From: CAYQJS01 sp964417895
GTDB lineage: Bacteria; Chloroflexota; UBA6077; SHYK01
Direction of reading: 5' to 3'
DNA length: 64,000 nucleotides
Assembly (NCBI GenBank): GCA_964417895.1
Contig: CAYQJS010000025.1
Location: 8,491 to 72,490 of the forward strand
This document shows positions 16,313 through 25,318 of the stretch, piece by piece; position 1 is the first letter of the stretch; each line of letters begins with the position of its first letter. The notes beneath the pieces were generated by a model. It was not told where the DNA came from and made no database searches. It saw only the letters and a program-made list of their open reading frames with translations. The translations under genes were made by a program, and so were the position numbers.

Positions 16313-17390
16313 ATGAGGTCGGTCCGGATCCTGCGAGGCTTGGGTAATCAGATTCGAACGGCAGCCAGCATCACGGTCGCATCGGTGCTCCTGCTCGCTG
16401 CGCTCAACACGCACGTGTACACGCAGCAGTTGGCACGCAGTCAGTCCGCCGAGGCGTTCGAGTTTGCAGTCATCGGCGATACCGGTTATGCCCCGACCCA
16501 GGAGCCGTTCGTCGACAATCTTCTGGAGGGGCTCAACGGCAGGCTCCTCGAATTCGTGGTGCATGTTGGGGATTTCGGAGGTCCGTCAGCTAGGTCGTGC
16601 ACCGACGAGCATTGGGGTGTACGGCTAGCGCAGTTCCAGGCATCCGCGCATCCTTTGATCTACACGCCTGGGGACAACGATTGGACGGATTGCTGGGAGG
16701 AAAGAGCCGGCAGCTATGACGCCTTGGAACGGCTCCACAGTTTGCGCGAGACCTTCTTCGCGGGCGAGCGGAGCCTGGGAAGGCGGACCGTCCCCCTCAT
16801 TCGCCAGAGCAACCAGGTGGGCTACGCAGCGTTCCGCGAGAACGTCCTCTGGTCCCACGGGGGCGTCACATTCCTGACCCTGCACTACGTGAGCGAGGTG
16901 CTCGGGCGAACACCCGAGACTGACGCCGAGTTCGCCGAGCGCAAACGCTGCCAACCTCGTGTGGCTCAGTGACGGGTTCCTGGCAGCCCAGAGCGCCAAC
17001 AGTCGAGGGATCGTGATCCTTACGCAGGCCAACCCGTTTCCCACCTACGCGGGTGGACGGGGAGTCGCTCCAGAACCCAGGGCGGGCTTCAACGACTTCT
17101 GGAGCCACATCCAGGACGAGACCATCGCCTTTGGGAAGCCGGTCCTCCTCGTGCACGGCGACACCCATTACTTCCGCGTGGACTACCCTCTCCATTCGTC
17201 CGCTCCCGAATGTCAGGCGGGGACCCACGATGTTCGCCCGATCTACTGCCGAATCCATAACCTCACCCGGGTGGAGGTCTTCGGCGCCCCCTACCACCAT
17301 TGGGTGCAGGTCACCATCGACCCGAACGACCCGAACCTGTTCACCGTGCGGCCGCGACTCCTTGAGGCGAACCTCCCCGCGCAGCCGTAG
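16313..17390 (+). pseudogene. Secreted calcineurin-like metallophosphoesterase, frameshifted
   Basis: The first frame (16313 to about 16943) has a signal/anchor (ITVASVLLLAALNTHVYTQQ) and metallophosphoesterase motifs: VIGDTGY, VVHVGDFGG, TPGDNDWTDC. An extra A in the run at 16943-16945 ends that frame at 16972. The next frame resumes at once with ANLVWLSDGFL and runs to 17390, supplying the metal-site His motifs (LLVHGDTHYFRVD, APYHHWVQV). Joined, the product is a complete enzyme of about 358 aa that hydrolyses phosphate esters outside the cytoplasm. A start at 16220 with a strong site (AAGGAG) is also in frame. It is a broken gene or a one-base sequence error. Confidence 0.75.
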
Positions 17391-17423
17391 TACGACGATG
17401 GAGGTCAGGTCGCTTCCGTCTGA

Positions 17424-17574
17424 CGGCCGTTCTCGGCGGCAACGTTGCGCTGGCCGCACCGGCTAGACGTCACGACCTCGATCCTGCGCACAATCGAAAA
17501 CCGGTGGCACCTCGCGCCCCTCGGAACGCGAGACACAGCCGTCAACGACTTGCGGGCGGCTCTCGTCGGCTAGA
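17424..17574 (+). pseudogene. C-terminal remnant of a phosphoesterase-type protein
   Basis: A frame open from 17424 to TAG 17574 encodes TSILRTIENRWHLAPLG and then TRDTAVNDLRAAL. This matches the end of acid phosphatase/phospholipase C-like phosphoesterases (pattern TS-LRTIE-RF-L-LG-RD). There is no start or upstream domain, and it lies directly after the metallophosphoesterase gene. I read it as the tail left by a deletion. Length is too short for certainty. Confidence 0.4.
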
Positions 17575-17597
17575 GCCTCGGCCCCGGTAGCTCCACG

Positions 17598-17635
17598 AGG
17601 GAGCCCGCTGCGACCGCGATCGCAGCCGGCTCCCT
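17598..17635. terminator. Strong hairpin between convergent arms (putative bidirectional terminator)
   Basis: AGGGAGCCCGCTGCGA (17598-17613) can pair with TCGCAGCCGGCTCCCT (17620-17635) with one mismatch and a 6-nt loop. No U-tract follows on either strand. It is placed where the plus arm (12.7-17.4 kb) and minus arm (20.8-17.75 kb) meet, so a terminator role is plausible but not proven. Confidence 0.5.
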
Positions 17636-17751
17636 CTTCAACGTGCCCAGCAGCCTAGTTCAGCCGAGACCGCGAGGAACGAGTCGCGAAATGCAGCGGC
17701 GGTCTCTCTGCCCCAAGGGCCGGACTGATGCCTCCGGCTTACCCGAGGTAA

Positions 17752-18915
17752 TCAATCGCGACGGGATCCTGTTTGGGGCGGGACCCCCAATCTCCGCTCC
17801 TGCTGCCACAGGTCGTCCGCCACCGCCCTGACCGCCAGGACGCGCTCCCGGAAGAAAGTCGATTCGCTGATGTCGTGGCGAATAACGATGTGCTTGACTT
17901 CCTGCTCCAACACGTACTTCTTGTGGAGGATGTGGTACTGCAGCGCCCGCGTGCTCGAGTCGCTATCGGCGGGCTTGAGTTGCTCGATCGCATCGACGAG
18001 GAGCTGCCGAAGGGCATGGGCCCGCTCGAGCGAAGTGGCGTCCCCAGCCTGGGTCGGGCTCCATTGCCGGCGGATCGCGCGGATGGACTGAGGGAGCCGA
18101 GCCGCCAGGCCCGATTTGGTCAGATGGGTCGGTTTGTTGAGATGTTTCAGGACCCGATCGACGAGCTCGACAAAGTCCGCGTCTGGCTCTGGTGCTAGCT
18201 GGGGCTCTTCTTCGCTAGGCGTCGGCGCTTCTTCGTCTTCAGTATTGAGCGCATCGGGGCTATCCGAGGGCCAAGAGGACGGTAAAGGTGGCAATATCAG
18301 CGCCCTGCCGAGCTCTATGGTCAGATCCTGGAGACGCTCGGTCCACCCCTCCAGTTGGGCCACCACTGCCCGTTCATCGGGCTCTTGCAGCAGGGCCATC
18401 AGCCTCGTCTCTGCATCCACCGCCTGTTGCACACAATGCTCGGTAGCCGCTCTTCGGTGAGCGTAGATATCGCGTAGACGCTGCAGCGACCCGGCAGCCG
18501 GCGCCGGCAGGCTCGCGTCGTACCTCGCGAGCTGCTTCTTCAGGTCGATGTTGTGACCCACGAGCCCGAGAAACGGGGGCACAATCTCCTCGTCGATTCG
18601 CGCTAGCGCTGCCCTGGCGAGGCGCCGAAGCTGCGTCCGAGTCTCTCCCGAGGCGGCACGCGACTGTTCCGTGAGCCGCCGAGCCACCTGTCGGCGGGTG
18701 GCCCGGATTCTGCGGGCTTCTGGCGAGCTCGAGGGCCAGCGGGCCACGACTAGCACGCTGGCGATGTACCCCGCCAGCCCGGCCGTGAGAATCCAGGACG
18801 CTCGGCTGGACCAGGGGTCAAGTGTGGGAAGGGCCGCGACGGCCGTCGCCAGCAAGGTCCCGAGCACCACCAGTAGCACGCCGAACGGATACGTCAGCCC
18901 TAGCCGCCAGGCCAT
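17752..18915 (-). CDS. Membrane protein with two N-terminal helices and a long helical/acidic cytoplasmic region (arm 2)
   Basis: This 387-aa protein has two hydrophobic segments (FGVLLVVLGTLLATAVAAL, residues 11-29, and WILTAGLAGYIASVLVVARW, 41-60). A charged helical region covers about 65-205. An acidic/Pro linker (about 218-245, EDEEAPTPSEEEPQLAPEP) leads to a second helical domain. The start lies one base after the stop of the SBP-VWA gene, so the two form one operon. No enzyme motif is visible. In overall plan it parallels the 13509-14363 protein of the other arm and could transmit the state of the SBP-VWA protein to the cytoplasm (inference). Confidence 0.7.
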   Translation of the reverse strand: MAWRLGLTYPFGVLLVVLGTLLATAVAALPTLDPWSSRASWILTAGLAGYIASVLVVARWPSSSPEARRIRATRRQVARRLTEQSRAASGETRTQLRRLARAALARIDEEIVPPFLGLVGHNIDLKKQLARYDASLPAPAAGSLQRLRDIYAHRRAATEHCVQQAVDAETRLMALLQEPDERAVVAQLEGWTERLQDLTIELGRALILPPLPSSWPSDSPDALNTEDEEAPTPSEEEPQLAPEPDADFVELVDRVLKHLNKPTHLTKSGLAARLPQSIRAIRRQWSPTQAGDATSLERAHALRQLLVDAIEQLKPADSDSSTRALQYHILHKKYVLEQEVKHIVIRHDISESTFFRERVLAVRAVADDLWQQERRLGVPPQTGSRRD

Positions 18916-18916
18916 A

Positions 18917-20815
18917 TCAGAAATACCCCTTGAACACGCCGACGACCGTGGCCAGATCGTCAGCGGTGGTCCCCACGAAGTTTGAACGGGTCGCCTCGGC
19001 GAGGATGCGCCCGACGTCCAGATCAGCCTGGTTCATCCCGATCCCGATGAAGTAGACCTTGATGGCCTCCGCTCCCTCGGCGGTCAGGCGGACGCCCTTG
19101 ACCTGGGCCCGATCCACGGCCTCGCCATTCTCGTCGACGCACTGGGCCTCTCGCTCGAAGCCGCGACAATGGCCGATCTCCTTGCCCTGCGGGGAGGCCA
19201 TCTTGACCAGATCATTAAGGTAAACCCCCGAGCTCGCCGGTCCTCCAGCCAAGACCACCACGCCCCGAATCGCCCTCTCCGGTGCCGGAGCGCGTGCCGC
19301 CATTTCAACGCCCTCGGCGACCGCCCCGAGCAGGACGCTGCCGCTCGTTGGCTGCATCCGTCGAAGCGCTTCGGTCACCTGGAATCGATTCTGAGGAAGA
19401 GGTGCCGGGGCGACGCGCTCATGGACGGAGCCCGAGAAGGTGACCAGGCCGACCAGATTCCGGTCGTACATCTCATCGATCGCCTTGATGACCCCATCTC
19501 GTGCGCGCTGCAGCTTTGTCCCGGCCATCGACAGTGAGTTGTCGATCACGAAAACCACGACGCCCGTGTTCTTCACGTCTCCCCAGGCAGCAACGGTCTG
19601 CTCACCCACCGCCGGCGAGATGCGGTTGGGGTCGATCCGCATCTTCGGGCCACTGGCTTGCAACCCGAACGCCGGACAGATGGGGCAGCCGACCGGCAGT
19701 CTGCCGAACGGTCGGAACCCAGCCTCCATGAAGACCCGCTGCTGCGCGTCCTCGCGGAGAAAAGCGATCCATGCCTCCGCGGCTTCACGCTGCTCGGGGG
19801 TCACCCAGTCCGCCAGTAAGGCTGCGGCGGGATGGTTGTGGGCCGTGGCACCTTCCCGCGGATAGATCATGACCATGTCGTCCTTGATGGGAAGGCCGGT
19901 TGCCCTTCCGCAGGGAAAGAGCCGCTCCAGCGCCGGATCTGTCTGGACGATCTTCCCCTTGTACAGCTTGACCAGGTTGTCCTCTGCGATGGGGAAGAAG
20001 TGCCCGTAGGTGGGACCGCCGAAGATCTCACAGTTGAGCAGCAGGGTGTCTGGAACGTAGTGGGCAACCTGGGCCTGGAATTTGCTGAGGTAGCTAACCA
20101 CCCGCGAATCGGTCACATCGGCGGCCGTCAGCTGCTCGGGTAACTTTCCGGCTGCGATCGAGTACAGAGTGAAGAGCACGCTCCGCCCGGTGCTAGAGCT
20201 GTTTGGGTCGGTGTACGTAACGATTGGTTGGCGTCCCCATTCCGCCCGGCCACATTGGCGCGAACCCCAGCCCGCCGGATCTGAGCTGAGCGCGATGATG
20301 TCATCGTACCCAAGGTCGCGGTTGGGCCAACCGAGGCATGCGGCCATCTCTTTGAAGGTCGCAATTCCAATCCAGGTGGAGGCGAGACTTTTCCCCTCAC
20401 CCGTTTCCACCACAGGGCTGGCGAGAGCATGATTGATGTGGTAAAGCCAGTGCTCGGCGACCGGGGTAACCAGGGTCGGGTCGGGGATATCCCGCCTGAT
20501 GCGCCCCTTTCCTTGGACGCGGCTGATGAGCTCTCGCTCAATGTTGCCCGAGTTGAGGAGGTATTGGTCCACCCGGATCGGATTACCAGCCGCAGTCCGA
20601 TATCCAGCATCATTGAAGCGCTGCGCAAAGGCAGGGAGGAGCACGTCGTCACCTGACAGGTGCCCGTTGGCCCAGTGAACCACCACCACCGTACCGGGAG
20701 ACTGGATCCCATCGGGCCAGAGCGGCCAGGTGATCCAGCCGACCGCGATTAACCAGAGCAGGCCGACGGCGGCAAGGCCGTACCGTCGGGCAACGTCTGG
20801 ATCAATCGCACGCAC
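18917..20815 (-). CDS. Membrane-anchored substrate-binding/VWA domain protein (arm 2)
   Basis: This 632-aa protein starts with GTG. It has an N-terminal membrane anchor (YGLAAVGLLWLIAVGWITWP, residues 12-31), an SBP-like domain (about 40-395) and a C-terminal VWA domain (about 415-630). The MIDAS motif DNSLSM is at 425-430 and GSVLLGAV supplies the Thr/Ser region. Four Cys residues in the SBP part (including PVGCPICPAFG) could form disulfides outside the cell. It is the second member of the pair with 14366-16123 but clearly diverged. It is first in a two-gene minus-strand operon. Confidence 0.87.
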   Translation of the reverse strand: MRAIDPDVARRYGLAAVGLLWLIAVGWITWPLWPDGIQSPGTVVVVHWANGHLSGDDVLLPAFAQRFNDAGYRTAAGNPIRVDQYLLNSGNIERELISRVQGKGRIRRDIPDPTLVTPVAEHWLYHINHALASPVVETGEGKSLASTWIGIATFKEMAACLGWPNRDLGYDDIIALSSDPAGWGSRQCGRAEWGRQPIVTYTDPNSSSTGRSVLFTLYSIAAGKLPEQLTAADVTDSRVVSYLSKFQAQVAHYVPDTLLLNCEIFGGPTYGHFFPIAEDNLVKLYKGKIVQTDPALERLFPCGRATGLPIKDDMVMIYPREGATAHNHPAAALLADWVTPEQREAAEAWIAFLREDAQQRVFMEAGFRPFGRLPVGCPICPAFGLQASGPKMRIDPNRISPAVGEQTVAAWGDVKNTGVVVFVIDNSLSMAGTKLQRARDGVIKAIDEMYDRNLVGLVTFSGSVHERVAPAPLPQNRFQVTEALRRMQPTSGSVLLGAVAEGVEMAARAPAPERAIRGVVVLAGGPASSGVYLNDLVKMASPQGKEIGHCRGFEREAQCVDENGEAVDRAQVKGVRLTAEGAEAIKVYFIGIGMNQADLDVGRILAEATRSNFVGTTADDLATVVGVFKGYF

Positions 20816-20945
20816 CGCCAGGCTCCTCGAGACCTCTCACCGGTCGAACTTACTCGGCCCCCCCGGCCTGCTTTTTACATCAAATCGTTGGAAGAGGGGG
20901 GATTGTTTAGCGAACTGGAGCCCGGACAATAGCACGGGCCGTGTT

Positions 20946-20960
20946 TTGCATTTCTTGCAA
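20946..20960. promoter_or_regulatory. Inverted repeat upstream of the aminotransferase
   Basis: TTGCA-TTTCT-TGCAA is a perfect 5-bp inverted repeat, 23 bp before the ATG at 20984 and in an AT-rich island. A further TGCAT half-site follows. It is a candidate operator in the divergent gap between the SBP-VWA operon and the aminotransferase. Confidence 0.35.
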
Positions 20961-20983
20961 CATGCATTAGTCTCTGTGGTGCA

Positions 20984-22273
20984 ATGGCGGACGGACTGAA
21001 CCTCGAGCATTTCTGGATGCCCTTCACGGCCAACCGCGACTTCAAGGCCGCTCCGCGGATCATCACCGGCGCACACGGCATGTACGTGCGCAACGAGCGG
21101 GGCGAGGACGTGCTCGACGCGGCGTCGGGCTTGTGGTGCGTCAACCTGGGCCACGGGCGTCCCGAGATCGCCGACGCGGTGCACGAGGCGCTCCTCAACC
21201 TCGACTTCGCGCCCGCCTTCCAGATGGGCCACCCTGGGCCGTTTCGCCTCGCAGAGCGACTGGTCAAGCACCTTCCCCCGGGGTTGACGCACGTCTTCTT
21301 CACCAACTCCGGGTCCGAGGGCGTGGATACCGCGCTGAAGATTGCCCTCGCGTACCACCAGATACGGGGTGAGAGCGCTCGCACCCGCCTCATCGGCCGA
21401 GAGCGGGGGTATCACGGGGTCAACTTCGGGGGCACGTCGGTCGGCGGGATCGGGCGGAATCGCCAGCAATTCGGGCCCCTGCTGCCCGGGGTGGACCACC
21501 TCCCTGCGCCAGCGAGTCCGCTCAAGTTCGTGCGCGGGTTTCCCCCGGCGGATCCCTCGGCCGCCGCCGAGCTGGAGCACATCATCGCCCTGCACGGCGC
21601 ACGCACCATCGCCGCGGTCATCGTCGAGCCCGTCGCCGGCTCGGGCGGGGTGTACCTACCGCCGGAGGGCTACCTGCAGCGCCTTTGCGAGATCACNNNN
21701 NNNNNNGAGGTCATCACCGGCTTCGGGCGCACCGGCACCGGTGCGTTCGCCGCTACCGGCTTCGGCGTGGATCCGGACATCATTGTGATGGCCAAGGGCC
21801 TCACCAATGGGGCCGTCCCCATGGGGGCGGTGGCCGTGCACGGGGACATCCATCGCGCATTCATGGAGGCGCCGCCGGGGACAGAGCTGTTCCACGGGTA
21901 CACCTACTCGGGCCATCCGGTGGCGTGCGCGGCGGCCATCGCCGCCCTGGACGTCTACGAGCGCGAAGACCTCTTCGCCAGGGCGGGCCGCGTCGCCCCG
22001 GCGTTCCAGGACATGCTGTTCTCGTTCGCGGGCAAACCCGGCGTCGTAGACGTGCGTGGGATCGGGCTGATCGGCGCCATCGAGCTTGCCCCCCAGGGCC
22101 TACCGGGGGCGGCTGCCTCTCATGCCTTCTCCGCCGCGTGGAAAGCAGGCGTTCTAGGCCGCTGGACCGGCGACACCCTGGCTTTCTCCCCACCCCTCAT
22201 CATCGAGCAGGAACACATCGAGCGCATCCACGACGTCTTCAAGGAAGTGCTGGCCGAGCAGTACGACTGGTAG
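20984..22273 (+). CDS. Class III aminotransferase, omega-amino acid:pyruvate type (with assembly gap)
   Basis: This PLP enzyme resembles beta-alanine/omega-amino acid:pyruvate transaminases. N-terminal HFWMPFTANRDFKAAPRI is typical of that subgroup. FFTNSGSEGVDTALKIA binds PLP phosphate, the catalytic Lys is in VMAKGLTNGAVPMG, and HGYTYSGHPVACAAA is conserved. Ten Ns at 21697-21706 replace the segment just before EVITGFGRTG. Relatives have about ten residues there, including the Asp that contacts the PLP ring, so the gap is a placeholder of unknown size. The frame happens to be kept across it. The enzyme would move amino groups from omega-amines to pyruvate. Confidence 0.88.
   Translation: MADGLNLEHFWMPFTANRDFKAAPRIITGAHGMYVRNERGEDVLDAASGLWCVNLGHGRPEIADAVHEALLNLDFAPAFQMGHPGPFRLAERLVKHLPPGLTHVFFTNSGSEGVDTALKIALAYHQIRGESARTRLIGRERGYHGVNFGGTSVGGIGRNRQQFGPLLPGVDHLPAPASPLKFVRGFPPADPSAAAELEHIIALHGARTIAAVIVEPVAGSGGVYLPPEGYLQRLCEIXXXXEVITGFGRTGTGAFAATGFGVDPDIIVMAKGLTNGAVPMGAVAVHGDIHRAFMEAPPGTELFHGYTYSGHPVACAAAIAALDVYEREDLFARAGRVAPAFQDMLFSFAGKPGVVDVRGIGLIGAIELAPQGLPGAAASHAFSAAWKAGVLGRWTGDTLAFSPPLIIEQEHIERIHDVFKEVLAEQYDW
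21697..21706. other. Assembly gap (10 N)
   Basis: Ten Ns lie inside the aminotransferase gene. Comparison with the family pattern (a hydrophobic strand ending in D before EVITGFGR) suggests roughly 25-30 bases are really missing, so the gap length should not be trusted. Confidence 0.95.
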
Positions 22274-22280
22274 CACGGGG

Positions 22281-22408
22281 CCCTGTCATTCTGAGCCGCA
22301 GGCGAAGAATCTGCAGGCGGGTATCGCCCCGTGGCAACCTGCCGGTACTCGTCTTCAGATCCTTCGCTCCGCTCAGGATGACAGGTGGGTTGGGACTCAG
22401 GATGACAG
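22281..22408. repeat. Palindromic dispersed repeat (TGTCATTCTGAGC ... AGGATGACAGG)
   Basis: CCTGTCATTCTGAGCC near 22283 and the mirrored GCTCAGGATGACAGG near 22370 form the ends of an element with internal GAAGAATCTGCAGG and CAGATCCTTCGC. A further GGATGACAGG follows at 22399. Copies of the CTTCGC/GGATGACA segment occur at 12.1 and 25.95 kb. It looks like a small non-coding inverted-repeat element between the aminotransferase and treS. Confidence 0.65.
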
Positions 22409-22418
22409 GGGTTGGGCC

Positions 22419-24062
22419 TCAGCCGGTCCCCGAGGATGCGCCCTCCAAACGGAACCAGTAGAACCCGTGGGGCCCCAACGTCAGAAAGTACGGCAGATCA
22501 CCGATGGGGGGAAACGGCGTTCCGCCGATAAGCTCGACGGGCGTGGCGCCGCGGAAGCGGCTGAGGTCCAGCTCAACCGGCTGGACGAAGCGCGACAGGT
22601 TGACGACGCAGAGCATGGTGTGCGTGGCGTCCCGCCGGATGTACGGGAGGACCTTCGTGTTGGTCGGATGCAGAAGATCGATGGAGCCCCGGCCGAACAC
22701 CGGGTAGCACTTGCGGACGCCGATCATGCGCCGCATCCATCTGAGGAGCGACGTGGGCACGCGCGACTGGGACTCTACGTTCAATGCCTCGTAGTGATAC
22801 ACGGGGTCCTCAATGACCGGGCTGAACAGCCGGGCCGGGTCTGCGCGTGAGAAGCCCGCGTTGCGATCACCGGACCACTGCATCGGCGTGCGTACCCCCG
22901 CCCGGTCGCCCAGGTAAACGTTGTCCCCCATGCCGAGCTCATTCCCGTAGTAGATGATTGGGCTGCCCGGCAGCGACAGGAGCAGGCCGTTGAGCAGCTC
23001 GATCTGTCGGCGGCCATTCTCCATGAGGGGCGCCAGGCGCCTGCGGATCCCCATGTTCAGACGCATGGCCGGGTCGCGTGCGTACTCGAGGTACATGTAG
23101 TCACGGTCGGCGTCGGTCACCATCTCCAGCGTCAGCTCGTCGTGGTTCCGGAGGAACAGCGCCCACTGGCACGATTCCGGTATGTCGGGCGTCTGGGCCA
23201 GGATGTCGACGATCGGCGTGCGGTCTTCCCGGCGCAGGGCCATGAAGAGCCGTGGCATGAGGGGGAAGTGAAAGGCCATGTGGAACTCGTCGCCGTCGCC
23301 GAAGTAGGGACGCACGTCCGTCGGCCACTGGTTCGCCTCTGCCAGAAGTACGCTCCCGGGGAAGTGGCGGTCCACGTGCGCGCGCAGCTCCTTTAGGTAT
23401 TCGTGCGTCTCTGGGAGGTTTTCACTCGTCGTGCCCTCGCGCTCGAACAAATAGGGCACCGCGTCGCAGCGGAAGCCGTCGAGGCCCATACCCAACCAGA
23501 AGGATACGACGTCCAGCATGGCCTGGCGGACCGCGGGGTTCTGATAGTTCAGGTCGGGCTGGTGGCTGAAGAAACGGTGCCAGTAGTGGCTCCCGGCGGT
23601 CCTGTCCCAGGTCCAGTTCGACGTCTCCGCATCGGTGAAGATGATGCGCGCCCCGGCGTAGCGCGCGGGGTCGTCGCTCCAGACGTAGTAGTCGCGTTTT
23701 GACGATGTGGGTGAGCGCCGCGCCTCCTGAAACCAGGGGTGCTGGTCGGACGTGTGATTCATCACCAAATCGGCGATGACGCGGAGCCCGCGGTCGTGGG
23801 CCGCGTCCAGAAACGCGCGGAAGTCGTCCAGGGTGCCGTACTCAGGCCTGATTCCGCAGAAGTCGGAGATGTCGTACCCATCGTCCTTCAGCGGCGACGG
23901 GTACATCGGAAGCAGCCAGATGCAGTCAGCTCCCAGGTCACGAATGTAGTCGAGTTTCTCGGTGAGACCGGGGAAATCGCCGACCCCGTCCGCGTTGGAG
24001 TCGTAGAACGAGCGGACGGGCACCTCATAGAACACCGCGTCCTTGTACCAGGAGTCAGCCAT
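22419..24062 (-). CDS. treS: Trehalose synthase (maltose alpha-D-glucosyltransferase), GH13
   Basis: This 547-aa GH13 enzyme interconverts maltose and trehalose. It opens WYKDAVFYEVPVRSFYDSN, the standard TreS N-terminus. The catalytic triad is visible: nucleophile Asp in GFRCDAVPYLF, acid Glu in LLAEANQWPTD, and Asp in LRNHDELTLEM, together with VMNHTSDQHPWFQ. A beta-sandwich C-terminal domain completes it. The maltokinase fusion seen in some bacteria is absent. ATG 24062 (MADSWYKD) is chosen over a GTG at 24098, which would add residues not usual in the family. No other trehalose or glycogen gene is in the window. Confidence 0.92.
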   Translation of the reverse strand: MADSWYKDAVFYEVPVRSFYDSNADGVGDFPGLTEKLDYIRDLGADCIWLLPMYPSPLKDDGYDISDFCGIRPEYGTLDDFRAFLDAAHDRGLRVIADLVMNHTSDQHPWFQEARRSPTSSKRDYYVWSDDPARYAGARIIFTDAETSNWTWDRTAGSHYWHRFFSHQPDLNYQNPAVRQAMLDVVSFWLGMGLDGFRCDAVPYLFEREGTTSENLPETHEYLKELRAHVDRHFPGSVLLAEANQWPTDVRPYFGDGDEFHMAFHFPLMPRLFMALRREDRTPIVDILAQTPDIPESCQWALFLRNHDELTLEMVTDADRDYMYLEYARDPAMRLNMGIRRRLAPLMENGRRQIELLNGLLLSLPGSPIIYYGNELGMGDNVYLGDRAGVRTPMQWSGDRNAGFSRADPARLFSPVIEDPVYHYEALNVESQSRVPTSLLRWMRRMIGVRKCYPVFGRGSIDLLHPTNTKVLPYIRRDATHTMLCVVNLSRFVQPVELDLSRFRGATPVELIGGTPFPPIGDLPYFLTLGPHGFYWFRLEGASSGTG

Positions 24063-24091
24063 CGCTAGCGGCACGACCGAAAACCCGTCGG

Positions 24092-24215
24092 CCCTCACCC
24101 GTCCTTGGCCCTGCGGGCCGGCGGCCGGCCTCTCCCACGAGTGGGCGAGGCGCGAGGCTGACCCCCTCTCCCATCACAATGGGAGAGGGCGGGGGTGAGG
24201 GCTGGCCTTCTTCGG
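24092..24215. repeat. GC-rich palindromic repeat (CCCTCACCC ... GGGTGAGGG)
   Basis: The outer arms CCCTCACCC (from about 24093) and GGGGGTGAGGG (to about 24201) enclose an inner hairpin CCTCTCCCATCACAATGGGAGAGG (24165-24188). It occupies the gap between treS and the persulfide dioxygenase gene. Confidence 0.75.
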
Positions 24216-24235
24216 CGCATTTCAGATTCAAGACA

Positions 24236-25318
24236 CTAGCGTGCAATGGGGAGGCCGCGCTCGTTCCAGGCCTGCATGCCCCCGTCCATCGACAGGACGT
24301 GGGGAAAGCCGGCCTGCATGAGCACACTGGCGGCGGTCGCCGAGCGGCCGCCAGCCTTGCACACCGCGATGATCTCGCGGTCTCGATAGGGCTCGACCTC
24401 ATCTAGCCGTTCGGGCAGCCCGCCTACGGGGATGAGCACGGCGTCCTCGATGTGACCCAGCGGGCCGACGTACTCCTCGGGCTCACGCACGTCGAGCACG
24501 AAGGGTCGGTCGGCGCTGCTCCTCAACTTGTCGCGGACCTCATCGGGCGAGATCGTCTGCACCGCCTGGTCGTTGGCGCCAAGGCCCTGCAGATTCGGCA
24601 GCATACACGCGGGCGCATCGACGGGAATCCAAACGGCCCGGGGGTCTCGAGCGCAGGCGTAGTTGGCCTTGACGACATCGAGCATCCAGTCGGGCGTCTC
24701 CGCCGCCAGGTTCTGCAGCCACGCCACGTACTCGTCGCGCGACCGTGGTTTGAAGTACTCGTTGTGCTCTTTTTCTTCGCCCAGGCGAGACGCTGTCTTT
24801 CCATGGTAATCGTGCGCCGGGTAGACCAGCAGGTCGTCAGGCAGCGGCGCGAGTCTCGCGAACAGGCTGTGGTAGTGCTGGCCGGGGTCGCCCCCCGGAA
24901 GGTCGGTGCGGCCCGCGCCGCCAATGAACAGCAGGTCTCCGGTGAAAAGCACGCCATTCGCGCGGATCGTTACGCTGTCGTCGGTGTGGCCGGGGGTGTA
25001 AAGGAACTCCAGCTCGATGTCGCCGACGGTGAGCCTCGCGCCCTCGTCCACCCGGAGCTGCACGCACAGCGAGGGGCTGTTGCGGTGCATCACGGCCATC
25101 GCCCCAGTGCGGTCGGATATGGCGGCGACGCCGGAGAGATGGTCGGCGTGGGTGTGCGTGTTGATAGCGTAGCGGAGGGTGAGGCCCTCGCTCGCGATCG
25201 CTTCCAGGTACTGGTCGATTCGCTCGAGCACGGGATCGATCAGGATGGCCTCTTTCGTCTTCGCCGATCCCAGGAGGTACGTGTGACAGGCGGTGTCGTT
25301 CAGCTGTCTGAGGAGCAT
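24236..25318 (-). CDS. Persulfide dioxygenase-rhodanese fusion (MBL-fold ETHE1-like)
   Basis: This 360-aa two-domain protein starts with a metallo-beta-lactamase fold with THTHADHLSG near residue 55, and HTDDS, GDLLFIGGAGRTDLPGGD and YPAHDYHG as further metal and substrate motifs. That pattern is typical of glutathione-persulfide dioxygenases. The C-terminal rhodanese domain covers about residues 260-360; its loop CKAGGRS holds the catalytic Cys. The enzyme would oxidise persulfide to sulfite and transfer sulfane sulfur. This fits with the sulfite reductase operon and SQR-like gene nearby. ATG 25318 (MLLRQL) follows GGTGGGG; a GTG at 25333 is in frame. Confidence 0.9.
   Translation of the reverse strand: MLLRQLNDTACHTYLLGSAKTKEAILIDPVLERIDQYLEAIASEGLTLRYAINTHTHADHLSGVAAISDRTGAMAVMHRNSPSLCVQLRVDEGARLTVGDIELEFLYTPGHTDDSVTIRANGVLFTGDLLFIGGAGRTDLPGGDPGQHYHSLFARLAPLPDDLLVYPAHDYHGKTASRLGEEKEHNEYFKPRSRDEYVAWLQNLAAETPDWMLDVVKANYACARDPRAVWIPVDAPACMLPNLQGLGANDQAVQTISPDEVRDKLRSSADRPFVLDVREPEEYVGPLGHIEDAVLIPVGGLPERLDEVEPYRDREIIAVCKAGGRSATAASVLMQAGFPHVLSMDGGMQAWNERGLPIAR

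Noticed and set aside
20837..21595. Minus-strand ORFs over the aminotransferase
   Set aside because: Shadows of a well-supported PLP enzyme gene.
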